Of a DNA stretch of 64,000 nt, positions 54,894 to 62,430 are shown in pieces. A program made the position numbers and the translations under genes. Each line of letters begins with the position of its first letter. Within the stretch, counting starts at the first letter, position 1. A model generated the notes under the pieces. That model made no database searches. It was given only the letters and a program-made list of their open reading frames with translations, and was not told the DNA's origin. The stretch comes from Dokdonia sp. Dokd-P16 (GTDB taxonomy: Bacteria > Bacteroidota > Bacteroidia > Flavobacteriales > Flavobacteriaceae): NCBI RefSeq assembly GCF_003095655.1, contig NZ_CP029151.1, positions 1,053,001-1,117,000 of the forward strand, read 5' to 3'.

Positions 54894-54899
54894 ATAAAA

Positions 54900-56207
54900 T
54901 TATCCTTTAATCAGGTTCCAAATGTCATTTCCAAAAATCACAACCATTAATCCCATCACAATGACAAAACCAATAATTTGACCTCTTTCTAATGTTTTTT
55001 CTGAAGGAGCTTTTCCAGAAATCATTTCATATAATAAAAACATCACGTGCCCTCCATCAAGTGCTGGAATAGGAAGAATATTTACAAAGCCAAGCCAAAC
55101 AGAAAACATAGCCGTGAATCCCCAGAATTTATACCAATCCCATTGTGGTGCCATCATCTCTACAATACCTATAGGACCTTTTACTTTCTTGTAACCTTGT
55201 ACTTTTCTATTAAAGATTAATTTAAACTGGCGCACTTGCTTAGTGAGTACATCCCATGTTTTTGTAAGACCAGCAGGAATTGCCGCTCCTATACTATACT
55301 CATCTTTTACTAATAATTCCTCAACGTTTGCACCTACCCCAAAAGAACGCCCCTCACCTACAGCAAAGGTTTTTTCTATACGTTGCCCATCTCTATCAAG
55401 TGTCATAGCAACATCTCCGCCTTTTGCTTGATCAAAAATAGATTGAAACTCCGTCCATTCATTAATAGTATTTCCATTAATCGCTACAATTTTATCACCT
55501 ACAAGTACATCATTATTGAATGCTATAGAGTCCTTGGCCACTAGTCCTATAGTATTACTAAAACGTGGTCTTATAAATTGCTCTTCTGCATCAAGTACAG
55601 ATTTTTTTGCTTCGTCTGGGATAGGGAATGTAAGTTCATTACCATCACGCACTACAGTTACGTTATCACCTAATAATATGTCAATCTGCACATCGTCAAA
55701 ACGAGTTACCGTTTTATCGTCTATTTTTATTACTTGATCACCATTACGCAACCCTATTTCTTCACCTACTTCGCCTACAGCAATACCATACTTAAGACGG
55801 TCTGCTGGTACATACTCATCTCCATAATAAACAAGCATTGCACTATAAATGAACCATGCAAGAAGCACATTTACAGTCACACCACCTATCATCACAATAA
55901 GACGTTGCCATGCAGGTTTTGATCTAAACTCCCAAGGTTCTGGATCTTTTGCCATTTGCTCCTTATCCATACTCTCATCAATCATCCCAGCAATCTTCAC
56001 ATAACCTCCAAGTGGAAGCCATCCTATTCCATAAACAGTGTCACCTATTTTTTTCTTGAACAACGCAAACTTCACATCAAAGAAGAGAAAGAATTTCTCC
56101 ACTTTAATACCGAAGTAACGAGCTGGTGCAAAGTGACCAAATTCATGTAAAATTACAAGGATAGAAATAGCAAGCGTAAACTGGGCAATCTGTATAAAAG
56201 TCTCCAT
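54900..56207 (-). CDS. rseP: Site-2 protease RseP (M50 family)
   Basis: Inner-membrane zinc protease for regulated intramembrane proteolysis. The zinc motif HEFGH is in ILVILHEFGHFAPARYFGIKV and the second motif in NILPIPALDGGHVMF (LDG). Between them lie two PDZ-like regions (EEIGLRNGDQVIKIDDKTV and DVLVGDKIVAINGNTI), as in RseP. About 435 residues from the ATG at 56207 (METFIQIAQF); an upstream GTG at 56237 would add ten residues but disrupts nothing known. It normally cleaves anti-sigma factors or signal peptides. A palindrome copy lies 6 bp after the stop. Confidence 0.94.
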   Translation of the reverse strand: METFIQIAQFTLAISILVILHEFGHFAPARYFGIKVEKFFLFFDVKFALFKKKIGDTVYGIGWLPLGGYVKIAGMIDESMDKEQMAKDPEPWEFRSKPAWQRLIVMIGGVTVNVLLAWFIYSAMLVYYGDEYVPADRLKYGIAVGEVGEEIGLRNGDQVIKIDDKTVTRFDDVQIDILLGDNVTVVRDGNELTFPIPDEAKKSVLDAEEQFIRPRFSNTIGLVAKDSIAFNNDVLVGDKIVAINGNTINEWTEFQSIFDQAKGGDVAMTLDRDGQRIEKTFAVGEGRSFGVGANVEELLVKDEYSIGAAIPAGLTKTWDVLTKQVRQFKLIFNRKVQGYKKVKGPIGIVEMMAPQWDWYKFWGFTAMFSVWLGFVNILPIPALDGGHVMFLLYEMISGKAPSEKTLERGQIIGFVIVMGLMVVIFGNDIWNLIKG

Positions 56208-56328
56208 AGAAGGATATAAGTCAAATTTTGAACGCACAAAAATAGGCTTTTAGATGCGCATACTAAAGTTATATGCGCGTAGGATAGCATTTTTCAAGCC
56301 ATACTTTATATAACTGCCACTTGGATTG

Positions 56329-56336
56329 TAACTTTG
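56329..56336 (+). promoter_or_regulatory. Candidate -7 box (TAACTTTG) for the SCO1-like gene
   Basis: TAACTTTG matches TAnnTTTG and ends 14 bp before the ATG at 56351, predicting a leader of only a few nucleotides. Confidence 0.45.
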
Positions 56337-56350
56337 TAAAAAAATGCACT

Positions 56351-57055
56351 ATGGCACATCACCTCGCTCGCTATAAAACACTATTTATTACCCTTGGTAT
56401 TCTTTCTGTCATTATTATGACCTTAATATATAGCCAACTCAAAGTAACTCCATCTCTTACAATTTACCAACCAGACATGGTAGATAAAGAACTCGTAGAC
56501 AGCACCATGCAATATGTGAAGAAATATCATACCATTGCAGATTTTTCTCTAACAAACCAGAATGGAAAGACCATCACGCAGAAGGATTATGAGAATCACA
56601 TCTACGTAGCAGATTTTTTCTTTACCACCTGCCAGACCATTTGCCCTATTATGACAGAGCACATGGTGCAAATACAAAAGAAGCTAGAGGGAGATACACT
56701 AGTTAAACTACTTTCTCACTCAGTAATCCCTACTTATGATACTCCAGAAGTTTTGAAGGCGTACGCCATAAAAAAGGGAGTAGATGACTCACGATGGAAC
56801 CTTGTTACTGGTTCTCAGGAGGAAATTTTCACGCTTGCGCGAAAAAGTTATTTGGCCGTAAAAGATATCCCAGGGACAGAAGACGACCTTGATATGGTTC
56901 ACACTGAGAACTTTATGCTTATAGATAAAAAACGTCAAATACGTGGTTATTATGACGGTACAGATCCAGAAGCAATAGATCAATTACTTGAGGATATTGA
57001 GATTTTAAAAGCATCTTATGAGCCAAGGAAAGCTTGGTACCAAAAGATTTTTTAG
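56351..57055 (+). CDS. SCO1/SenC-family copper chaperone
   Basis: A 234-residue membrane-anchored thioredoxin-fold protein. The N-terminal helix (TLFITLGILSVIIMTLIY) anchors it, and the domain faces the periplasm. The copper-binding CxxxC is in FFFTTCQTICPIM and the partner His in DLDMVHTENFML. SCO proteins deliver copper to the CuA site of cytochrome oxidase or act as thiol-disulfide reductases. I start at the ATG at 56351 (MAHHLARYK) because the ORF part upstream holds the promoter box. A degenerate palindrome (56831) encodes LARKS. A perfect 20-bp palindrome follows the stop by 12 bp, and feoA lies beyond. Confidence 0.92.
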   Translation: MAHHLARYKTLFITLGILSVIIMTLIYSQLKVTPSLTIYQPDMVDKELVDSTMQYVKKYHTIADFSLTNQNGKTITQKDYENHIYVADFFFTTCQTICPIMTEHMVQIQKKLEGDTLVKLLSHSVIPTYDTPEVLKAYAIKKGVDDSRWNLVTGSQEEIFTLARKSYLAVKDIPGTEDDLDMVHTENFMLIDKKRQIRGYYDGTDPEAIDQLLEDIEILKASYEPRKAWYQKIF

Positions 57056-57067
57056 AATGGAATTACG

Positions 57068-57087
57068 TACGCTTTCGCGAAAGCGTA
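57068..57087. repeat. Iterated palindrome copy 16 (between SCO1-like gene and feoA)
   Basis: TACGCTTTCGCGAAAGCGTA, perfect over 20 bp, 12 bp after the SCO1-like stop and 8 bp before the feoA -7 box. Confidence 0.9.
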
Positions 57088-57095
57088 AAATGCAT

Positions 57096-57103
57096 TACTT
57101 TTG
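57096..57103 (+). promoter_or_regulatory. Candidate -7 box (TACTTTTG) for feoA-feoB
   Basis: TACTTTTG matches TAnnTTTG and ends 26 bp before the TTG start of feoA. It lies 8 bp after the iterated palindrome (57068-57087), which occupies the region where the -33 element would be. I saw no clear Fur box. Confidence 0.45.
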
Positions 57104-57129
57104 TTATCTAAATTCAATCTAAATAAACA

Positions 57130-57360
57130 TTGAAGAAAACAGTCGCCCATTTACAAAAAGGAGAACGCGCTATCATTATAGATGTGATGACAGACGAAGT
57201 TCCTCTTAAGTTACTCGAGATGGGTTGCCTACCAGGCAATGAAGTACGATTGATACAACTCGCACCATTTTCTGATCCTCTATATATAGATGTGAATGGA
57301 AGTCACCTAGCGATACGCCGAGAAACGGCTCTTCATATAATTATAGAAACGCCATCCTAA
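57130..57360 (+). CDS. feoA: FeoA-family protein
   Basis: A 76-residue SH3-like protein: LLEMGCLPGNEVRLIQLAPFSDPLYIDVNGSHLAIRRETA is the FeoA core with the conserved MG-x-PG and the G-x-x-LAIRR end. It uses a TTG start at 57130 (then AAG AAA ACA), because no ATG lies before the domain. It ends 3 bp before feoB. FeoA assists the FeoB ferrous iron transporter at the inner membrane. Confidence 0.92.
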   Translation: MKKTVAHLQKGERAIIIDVMTDEVPLKLLEMGCLPGNEVRLIQLAPFSDPLYIDVNGSHLAIRRETALHIIIETPS

Positions 57361-57363
57361 ATT

Positions 57364-59490
57364 ATGGCCAAACAGATTAACGTTGCCCTCATAGGGAACC
57401 CAAACACTGGAAAGACTTCTGTCTTTAACCATCTTACAGGTCTTAACCAGCAAGTAGGTAACTACCCAGGGATTACAGTAGAAAAGAAAGAAGGTATCTG
57501 TAAACTTGATCGTGGTGTAAAAGCACATATCTTAGACCTTCCGGGTACATATAGCCTTAATGCTTCGTCTCTTGATGAAAATGTGGTTATAGAGTTACTT
57601 CTTAATAAGAATGATAAAGACTACCCAGATGTTGCGGTTGTAATATCTGACGTTGAGAACTTAAAGCGTAACCTGCTTCTTTTTACTCAAATAAAAGATC
57701 TTGGCATCCCAACTATTCTTGCTATCAACATGGCAGATCGTATGGAGCGCAAGGCAATCTCTCTTGACATTCCTAAGATGGAAGAGCGCCTTAAAACAAG
57801 AATCGCACTTATAAGTAGCCGTAAAAACACGGGAATAGACAAACTCAAGGAACTTATCACCGAGTACAGATCTATCAATACAGAACCTTGTATTAATGCT
57901 TCTGTAATTGCTCCAGAATATTTTGACAGATTACGTAAAGCTTTTCCAAAGCAAGATTTATACAAGTTATGGCTTGTAATCACCCAAGACGTAAACTTTG
58001 GAAAGCTAGAGCGTAATGAGATGAAAACCATCTCTTCTTTTAAAACTGAGTCAGAGAGTAATCTTAAAAGACTACAGCAAAAAGAAACGATTGTACGCTA
58101 TAAGTATATCAATGAAGTTTTGAGAGAAACTCAAACCATAGATATTGAAAATGCAAAAGATTTAAGAACTCGCTTAGACCGCATACTTACACATAAGGTG
58201 TGGGGTTACGTGATTTTCTTTGCCATATTACTACTCATATTTCAAGTAATATATGACTGGTCACAGTATCCAATGGATGCTATAGACACTGCATTTGCTA
58301 GTATGAGTGAGTGGGTGCAAACTAACCTTCCAGAAGGTAAACTTACAGATCTTCTTGCAGAAGGTATTATTGCTGGACTTGGGGGAATCGTGATTTTCAT
58401 CCCTCAGATTGCCTTTTTATTCCTATTTATCTCTGTACTAGAAGAAAGTGGCTATATGAGTCGCGTGGTTTTCTTAATGGATAGAGTGATGCGTCGTTTT
58501 GGACTGAGTGGTAAATCTGTAGTTCCTCTTATTTCTGGAACTGCTTGTGCCATCCCTGCGGTTATGGCAACACGCAACATTGAGAACTGGAAAGAGCGAT
58601 TAATCACCATACTAGTTACTCCATTTACTACTTGTTCGGCGAGATTGCCTGTGTACTTAATTATCATTTCACTAGTGATTCCTGATGAGAAGTTTCTATT
58701 TTTTAATTTACAGGCGCTTACGCTAATGCTCATGTATCTCATAGGCTTTGGTGCTGCGATAGGTTCTGCGTGGATTCTCAATAAAATACTTAAGATAAAA
58801 AACAAGTCATTTTTCGTAGTAGAAATGCCTAACTATAAAATGCCGCTGCTTAAAAACGTAGGAATAAATGTTCTTGAAAAAACAAAATCCTTTGTAGTAG
58901 ATGCAGGTAAAATTATCCTTGCTATTAGCATTGTATTATGGGTACTAGCTTCCTTTGGACCTAATGAAAAGTTCAATCAAGCAGAAAATATTGTAACAAC
59001 ACAACTAGAAGCAGAAGGAGGCATAAACACATTTCCGGATGCGGAAGCTTACCAAGCAGAAATAAACAAACTAGTTGCAAGCCAAAAGCTAGAACATAGT
59101 TACATAGGCTATATGGGTAAAGCAATAGAGCCTATTGTAGAGCCACTTGGTTACGATTGGAAAATAGGGATTGCTCTTATTACTTCATTTGCAGCAAGAG
59201 AGGTCTTTGTAGGTACACTTGCCACCATATATAGCGTAGGTGACGCCGAAGAAGAGACTATTAGAAACCGTATGGCTGGAGAGATAAACCCAGTGCTTGG
59301 AACACCACGATTTAATTTTGCTAGCGGAATTTCCTTATTACTCTTTTATGCATTTGCAATGCAGTGCATGAGTACGCTAGCTATTGTAAAAAGAGAAACA
59401 AACACCTGGAAGTGGCCTGCAATCCAGCTTGTAGCGATGACAGCAATTGCATATGTAGCAGCGCTTGCCGCATTCCAGATTTTAAAATAA
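57364..59490 (+). CDS. feoB: Ferrous iron transporter FeoB
   Basis: A 708-residue inner-membrane Fe(II) transporter. The N-terminal G domain has GNPNTGKTSVFNHLTG (G1), DLPGTYSLNA (G3) and NMADRM (G4 NxxD). The membrane part contains the gate pattern PLISGTACAIPAVMATRNI and a later QCMSTLAIVKRET segment with the conserved Cys. Length is typical of Bacteroidota FeoB. Upstream FeoA and a downstream Cys-rich small protein form the expected feoA-feoB-small protein set. Confidence 0.96.
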   Translation: MAKQINVALIGNPNTGKTSVFNHLTGLNQQVGNYPGITVEKKEGICKLDRGVKAHILDLPGTYSLNASSLDENVVIELLLNKNDKDYPDVAVVISDVENLKRNLLLFTQIKDLGIPTILAINMADRMERKAISLDIPKMEERLKTRIALISSRKNTGIDKLKELITEYRSINTEPCINASVIAPEYFDRLRKAFPKQDLYKLWLVITQDVNFGKLERNEMKTISSFKTESESNLKRLQQKETIVRYKYINEVLRETQTIDIENAKDLRTRLDRILTHKVWGYVIFFAILLLIFQVIYDWSQYPMDAIDTAFASMSEWVQTNLPEGKLTDLLAEGIIAGLGGIVIFIPQIAFLFLFISVLEESGYMSRVVFLMDRVMRRFGLSGKSVVPLISGTACAIPAVMATRNIENWKERLITILVTPFTTCSARLPVYLIIISLVIPDEKFLFFNLQALTLMLMYLIGFGAAIGSAWILNKILKIKNKSFFVVEMPNYKMPLLKNVGINVLEKTKSFVVDAGKIILAISIVLWVLASFGPNEKFNQAENIVTTQLEAEGGINTFPDAEAYQAEINKLVASQKLEHSYIGYMGKAIEPIVEPLGYDWKIGIALITSFAAREVFVGTLATIYSVGDAEEETIRNRMAGEINPVLGTPRFNFASGISLLLFYAFAMQCMSTLAIVKRETNTWKWPAIQLVAMTAIAYVAALAAFQILK

Positions 59491-59527
59491 TTTGTAAGCT
59501 AGACACTTATTTAACTACTAAGAACGC

Positions 59528-59668
59528 ATGGAACTTATACAAAATATTATCGTGATTCTTATTTTTCTAGTAGCCCTAGGGTATCTAGTTACAAAGTTTG
59601 TATGGACACCAGCTTTCTTAAAAAAGAAAGACGACAGCGGCTGCGGCACTGGCAGTTGTGGATGTTAA
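59528..59668 (+). CDS. FeoB-associated Cys-rich membrane protein (46 aa)
   Basis: A small ORF of 46 codons: MELIQNIIVILIFLVALGY starts one membrane helix, and the end DDSGCGTGSCGC has three cysteines. This matches the FeoB-associated Cys-rich membrane proteins found after feoB in many bacteria. It starts 37 bp after feoB and overlaps the convergent neighbour's stop codon by 3 bp (TAA on both strands at 59665-59668). Its role in iron uptake is not established. Confidence 0.88.
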   Translation: MELIQNIIVILIFLVALGYLVTKFVWTPAFLKKKDDSGCGTGSCGC

Positions 59669-60069
59669 TTACTCACTTCTACTCGTAAATAATAATCACT
59701 TGCTTTAATTTTTGATAAAGATGTAGGGTACGGAGCTAGCCCCTTAATTGATATTACAAAACCATCTTCTGAGTATATAGGCGCTACTCGCCCACCATTG
59801 AGTATAATTTCTTTAGTGGTTTTTTTACCACTTTCGCTTGTTATTTCTACAAGCACTTTAGCATTTCCAGCCCAGATACAATCTACACCTTTTGGACATC
59901 TACTATCTTCAAGAACTTCAACTAATCGCAGAGATGTACCCTCGATAATAGTAGACTGCCCTTGAAAAGCCTTCAAATATATCTTAGGAACCTCTACTGT
60001 TGTGGAGTCTTGCGCTTTCGCGAAAGCGGAATAAAGAAATATAATCGCAACGATGTAATAGGTTTTCAT
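59665..60069 (-). CDS. Small exported protein of unknown function
   Basis: A 134-residue secreted protein. I start at the ATG at 60069 (MKTYYIVAIIFLYSAFAKAQ) because this gives a normal signal peptide; the upstream ATG adds 12 residues without one. Remarkably, the AFAKA of the cleavage region is encoded by the iterated palindrome. The mature part has DSRCPKGVDCIWAGNAKVLVEI (two Cys, WAGNA) and GLAPYPTSLSKIKASDYYLRVEV. The RCPxGVxCIWAGxA pattern recurs in small secreted Bacteroidota proteins of unknown function. It converges on the feo locus. Confidence 0.78.
   Translation of the reverse strand: MKTYYIVAIIFLYSAFAKAQDSTTVEVPKIYLKAFQGQSTIIEGTSLRLVEVLEDSRCPKGVDCIWAGNAKVLVEITSESGKKTTKEIILNGGRVAPIYSEDGFVISIKGLAPYPTSLSKIKASDYYLRVEVSN
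60013..60028. repeat. Iterated palindrome copy 17 (in signal peptide of exported protein)
   Basis: CGCTTTCGCGAAAGCG, perfect over 16 bp. On the coding strand reads SAFAKAQ at the signal peptide cleavage region. Confidence 0.85.
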
Positions 60070-60153
60070 AATGCTAGTTTTTACACAGCCTACATAAATA
60101 GACACTTGTGCTTTATACTTCTAAATACTCCAAAAGCGATGCCATGTTGCAGA

Positions 60154-61311
60154 TTATCCTCTAAATAAGAAAAAATCATCTTTCATATGCTCGATATGCT
60201 CATCCTTATTTGTGATGATATATTCTAGCGCGAGATCTGTAAACTCTTTCCCTTTTGGTGTGAGCGAAACAATATCACTGCTAATATTAATTAAATTATT
60301 TTTTTCAGCGAGTTCTAGTACGGTTTCAGATCTTACTTTTTGCCAATTTATATGTTCGTTGAGATGCTGCACATGCCTCTCACTTTCCTCCTCATGATTA
60401 TTAAGATGTAATAAGAATGTAAGTAAGGATACTTCTGTGCGCTGCTGTCGCTGCCTGTACATCACTGCAATAAGTCCTTTACTAGGTGCAAATAAATATA
60501 CGGTAAGAAATACGAGACCAAGAACAGTAGTCATAGACCCAGCGATGGATGCATCGAGAAAATGAGCCATCCAATAACCACCAATTGCCGAAAAGACTCC
60601 AAATATCACCGAAAGCACTAACATCTTCTTCAAATCTGATGTAAGCAAATAAGCCGTTGCTGCCGGCGCAATCATAAGTGCCACTACAAGAACTGCACCT
60701 ACCGCTTCAAAAGCACCAACAACCGTTACTGAAGAAATAGTCATTAATCCATAATGCAAAACCACCGGAGAAAAACCAAGCGCTGCAGACAAACCTGCAT
60801 CAAAGGTACTCACCTTAAGTTCTTTAAAAAACGCGAATAGCATTCCCACAGTGATGCTTAAAATTGCCCCCATCACCCACAGTGACTTAGGTCCTACATC
60901 TGTTCCCGCTATTATTAATCTATCAAAAGGTGCAAATGCTAGTTCGCCCAATAATACCGCATCTACATCAAGGTGCACATCGTTTGCATTTTTGGCAATG
61001 AGTATAACGCCTATGCTAAAGAGTGCTGGAAAAACGAGTCCTATAGCGGTGTCCTCTTTTACTAATCCTGTTTTCTGGATGGACTCCACCATCACAACAG
61101 TAATGACACCCGTTACAGCCGCCAGTAATATCAATAATGGCGAATTAAGATCTTCAGTAATAAAAAATCCAATTACAATTCCCGGTAAGATAGAGTGACT
61201 AATGGCGTCACTTATAAGTGCCATTTTACGTAGTACCAAAAACACCCCTGGAATAGCACAAGCAATGGCTACTACTGCGGCAATCAATTGTATTTCTATT
61301 TGTGCATCCAT
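60154..61311 (-). CDS. Metal ABC transporter permease with C-terminal winged-helix domain (second permease)
   Basis: A 385-residue protein. About eight to nine membrane helices make a ZnuB/MntC/TroD-type permease (VFLVLRKMALISDAISHSILPGIVIGF, FEAVGAVLVVALMIAPAATAYLL). After about residue 285 a soluble tail follows (LLHLNNHEEESERHVQHLNEH, VLELAEKNNLINISSDIVSLTPKGKEFTDLALEYI) that looks like a winged-helix, DtxR/MntR-like DNA-binding domain. Its first codon overlaps the upstream permease stop by one base (TAATG). The metal is probably Mn, Zn or Fe; the substrate-binding protein is not in the window. Confidence 0.87.
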   Translation of the reverse strand: MDAQIEIQLIAAVVAIACAIPGVFLVLRKMALISDAISHSILPGIVIGFFITEDLNSPLLILLAAVTGVITVVMVESIQKTGLVKEDTAIGLVFPALFSIGVILIAKNANDVHLDVDAVLLGELAFAPFDRLIIAGTDVGPKSLWVMGAILSITVGMLFAFFKELKVSTFDAGLSAALGFSPVVLHYGLMTISSVTVVGAFEAVGAVLVVALMIAPAATAYLLTSDLKKMLVLSVIFGVFSAIGGYWMAHFLDASIAGSMTTVLGLVFLTVYLFAPSKGLIAVMYRQRQQRTEVSLLTFLLHLNNHEEESERHVQHLNEHINWQKVRSETVLELAEKNNLINISSDIVSLTPKGKEFTDLALEYIITNKDEHIEHMKDDFFLFRG

Positions 61312-62423
61312 TAGTTATTGTTATATAAGTTTGCAGCCGCATCGTAACCCTTACTCGTAAGCGACCAGTTCTGACCCTTTACTTTCACCCACTCTTTTTC
61401 TTCTAGCTCCTTCAATGTAGATTTTGCATATCCTTGAAAATTATTCAAGATTAATATTGCGTGAGGGTGAGAGATATTTTCATGTGTTTTTGCAATATCA
61501 AACATAAACTGCAATGTCTTCTGGAGTTCCAGATCTCGTCTGTTTTGATATTTACGTAGTTGTTTAAAAAGAATGCCTCGCCCAGGAGAAAAGATGAAAG
61601 AAAAAAGCACAAATACACTAGCCACTAGCACAATCACTGGGCCTGTAGATAAATTGTTTTGACTAGCGCTGATTGCCGTCCCAAAGACTCCTGAAAACGC
61701 ACCAAATATAGCCGCGAGTACAATCATCACACTTAGCTTATTTGTCCACTGCCTTGCTGCAGCAGCAGGTGCGAGTAACATCGCACTCATTAATACCACG
61801 CCTACGGTTTGCAATCCTAGTACAATGGCAAGCACGATAAAAAAGGTAATGAGAATATCTATAAAACGCGTATTAAATCCTAAGGTCTTAGTATAGTCTG
61901 CATCAAATAATAATATTTTAAATTCTTTCCAAAACAGCAACATGATGACTAAACAAATACCTGTCACAATGGCCATTAACGTCACATCCTTCTCAACGAG
62001 CGTAGCCGCCTGACCAAAGAGATATTTATCAAGCCCCGCTTGGTTTGCATTTGGTTGTTTCTGTATAAACGTAAGCAACAACATTCCAAAACCAAAAAAT
62101 AACGACAAGACAAGTCCTAGGGCTGTATCACTTTTAAGATGAGTTTTAGTAACCATCCCACGTATCCAGAAGGTGCCAATAAGTCCGCTTACTAAAGCTC
62201 CTAACAGCAACACATTTGTATCCTTTGTACCTGTGATTAAAAAAGCAATAGCAATACCAGGCAGCGCAGCATGAGAGATGGCATCACCAAGTAAACTTTG
62301 CTTTCTAAGTACTGCAAAACTACCAAGCATACCACAAATAGCACCAAGTATAGCTGTACCCAGCGTGATGGTTCTGAGGGTATAGTCAGAGAAGAGTTGA
62401 GAGAAATATTCTGAGAGTTCCAT
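61311..62423 (-). CDS. Metal ABC transporter permease with C-terminal winged-helix domain (first permease)
   Basis: A 370-residue permease of the same family: SFAVLRKQSLLGDAISHAALPGIAIAFLI and GLQTVGVVLMSAMLLAPAAAARQW are characteristic. The tail (LELQKTLQFMFDIAKTHENISHPHAILI, STLKELEEKEWVKVKGQNWSLTSKGYDAA) is again a winged-helix pattern. The two permeases probably form a heterodimer. Upstream comes the four-helix-bundle cassette and then the ATPase gene, so the operon is ATPase, (cassette), permease 1, permease 2. Confidence 0.87.
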   Translation of the reverse strand: MELSEYFSQLFSDYTLRTITLGTAILGAICGMLGSFAVLRKQSLLGDAISHAALPGIAIAFLITGTKDTNVLLLGALVSGLIGTFWIRGMVTKTHLKSDTALGLVLSLFFGFGMLLLTFIQKQPNANQAGLDKYLFGQAATLVEKDVTLMAIVTGICLVIMLLFWKEFKILLFDADYTKTLGFNTRFIDILITFFIVLAIVLGLQTVGVVLMSAMLLAPAAAARQWTNKLSVMIVLAAIFGAFSGVFGTAISASQNNLSTGPVIVLVASVFVLFSFIFSPGRGILFKQLRKYQNRRDLELQKTLQFMFDIAKTHENISHPHAILILNNFQGYAKSTLKELEEKEWVKVKGQNWSLTSKGYDAAANLYNNN

Positions 62424-62430
62424 GTGTTAT

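Larger units (their letters stand above)
54182..54899. other. 718-bp intergenic region upstream of the adhesin and downstream of rseP
   Basis: AT-rich DNA without a convincing ORF. It contains a short hairpin in the adhesin leader (GAAAGC-ATAA-GCTTTC, 54197-54212), a TATTTTTG -7-like box on the minus strand (54256-54263), an 11-bp inverted repeat (TCTCTGAAAT with ATTTCAGAGA, 54630-54665), a 7-bp hairpin around TACTATT/AATAGTA (about 54831-54848), and a palindrome copy at 54878-54893. The unusual length before a giant surface protein suggests regulatory content. Confidence 0.55.
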
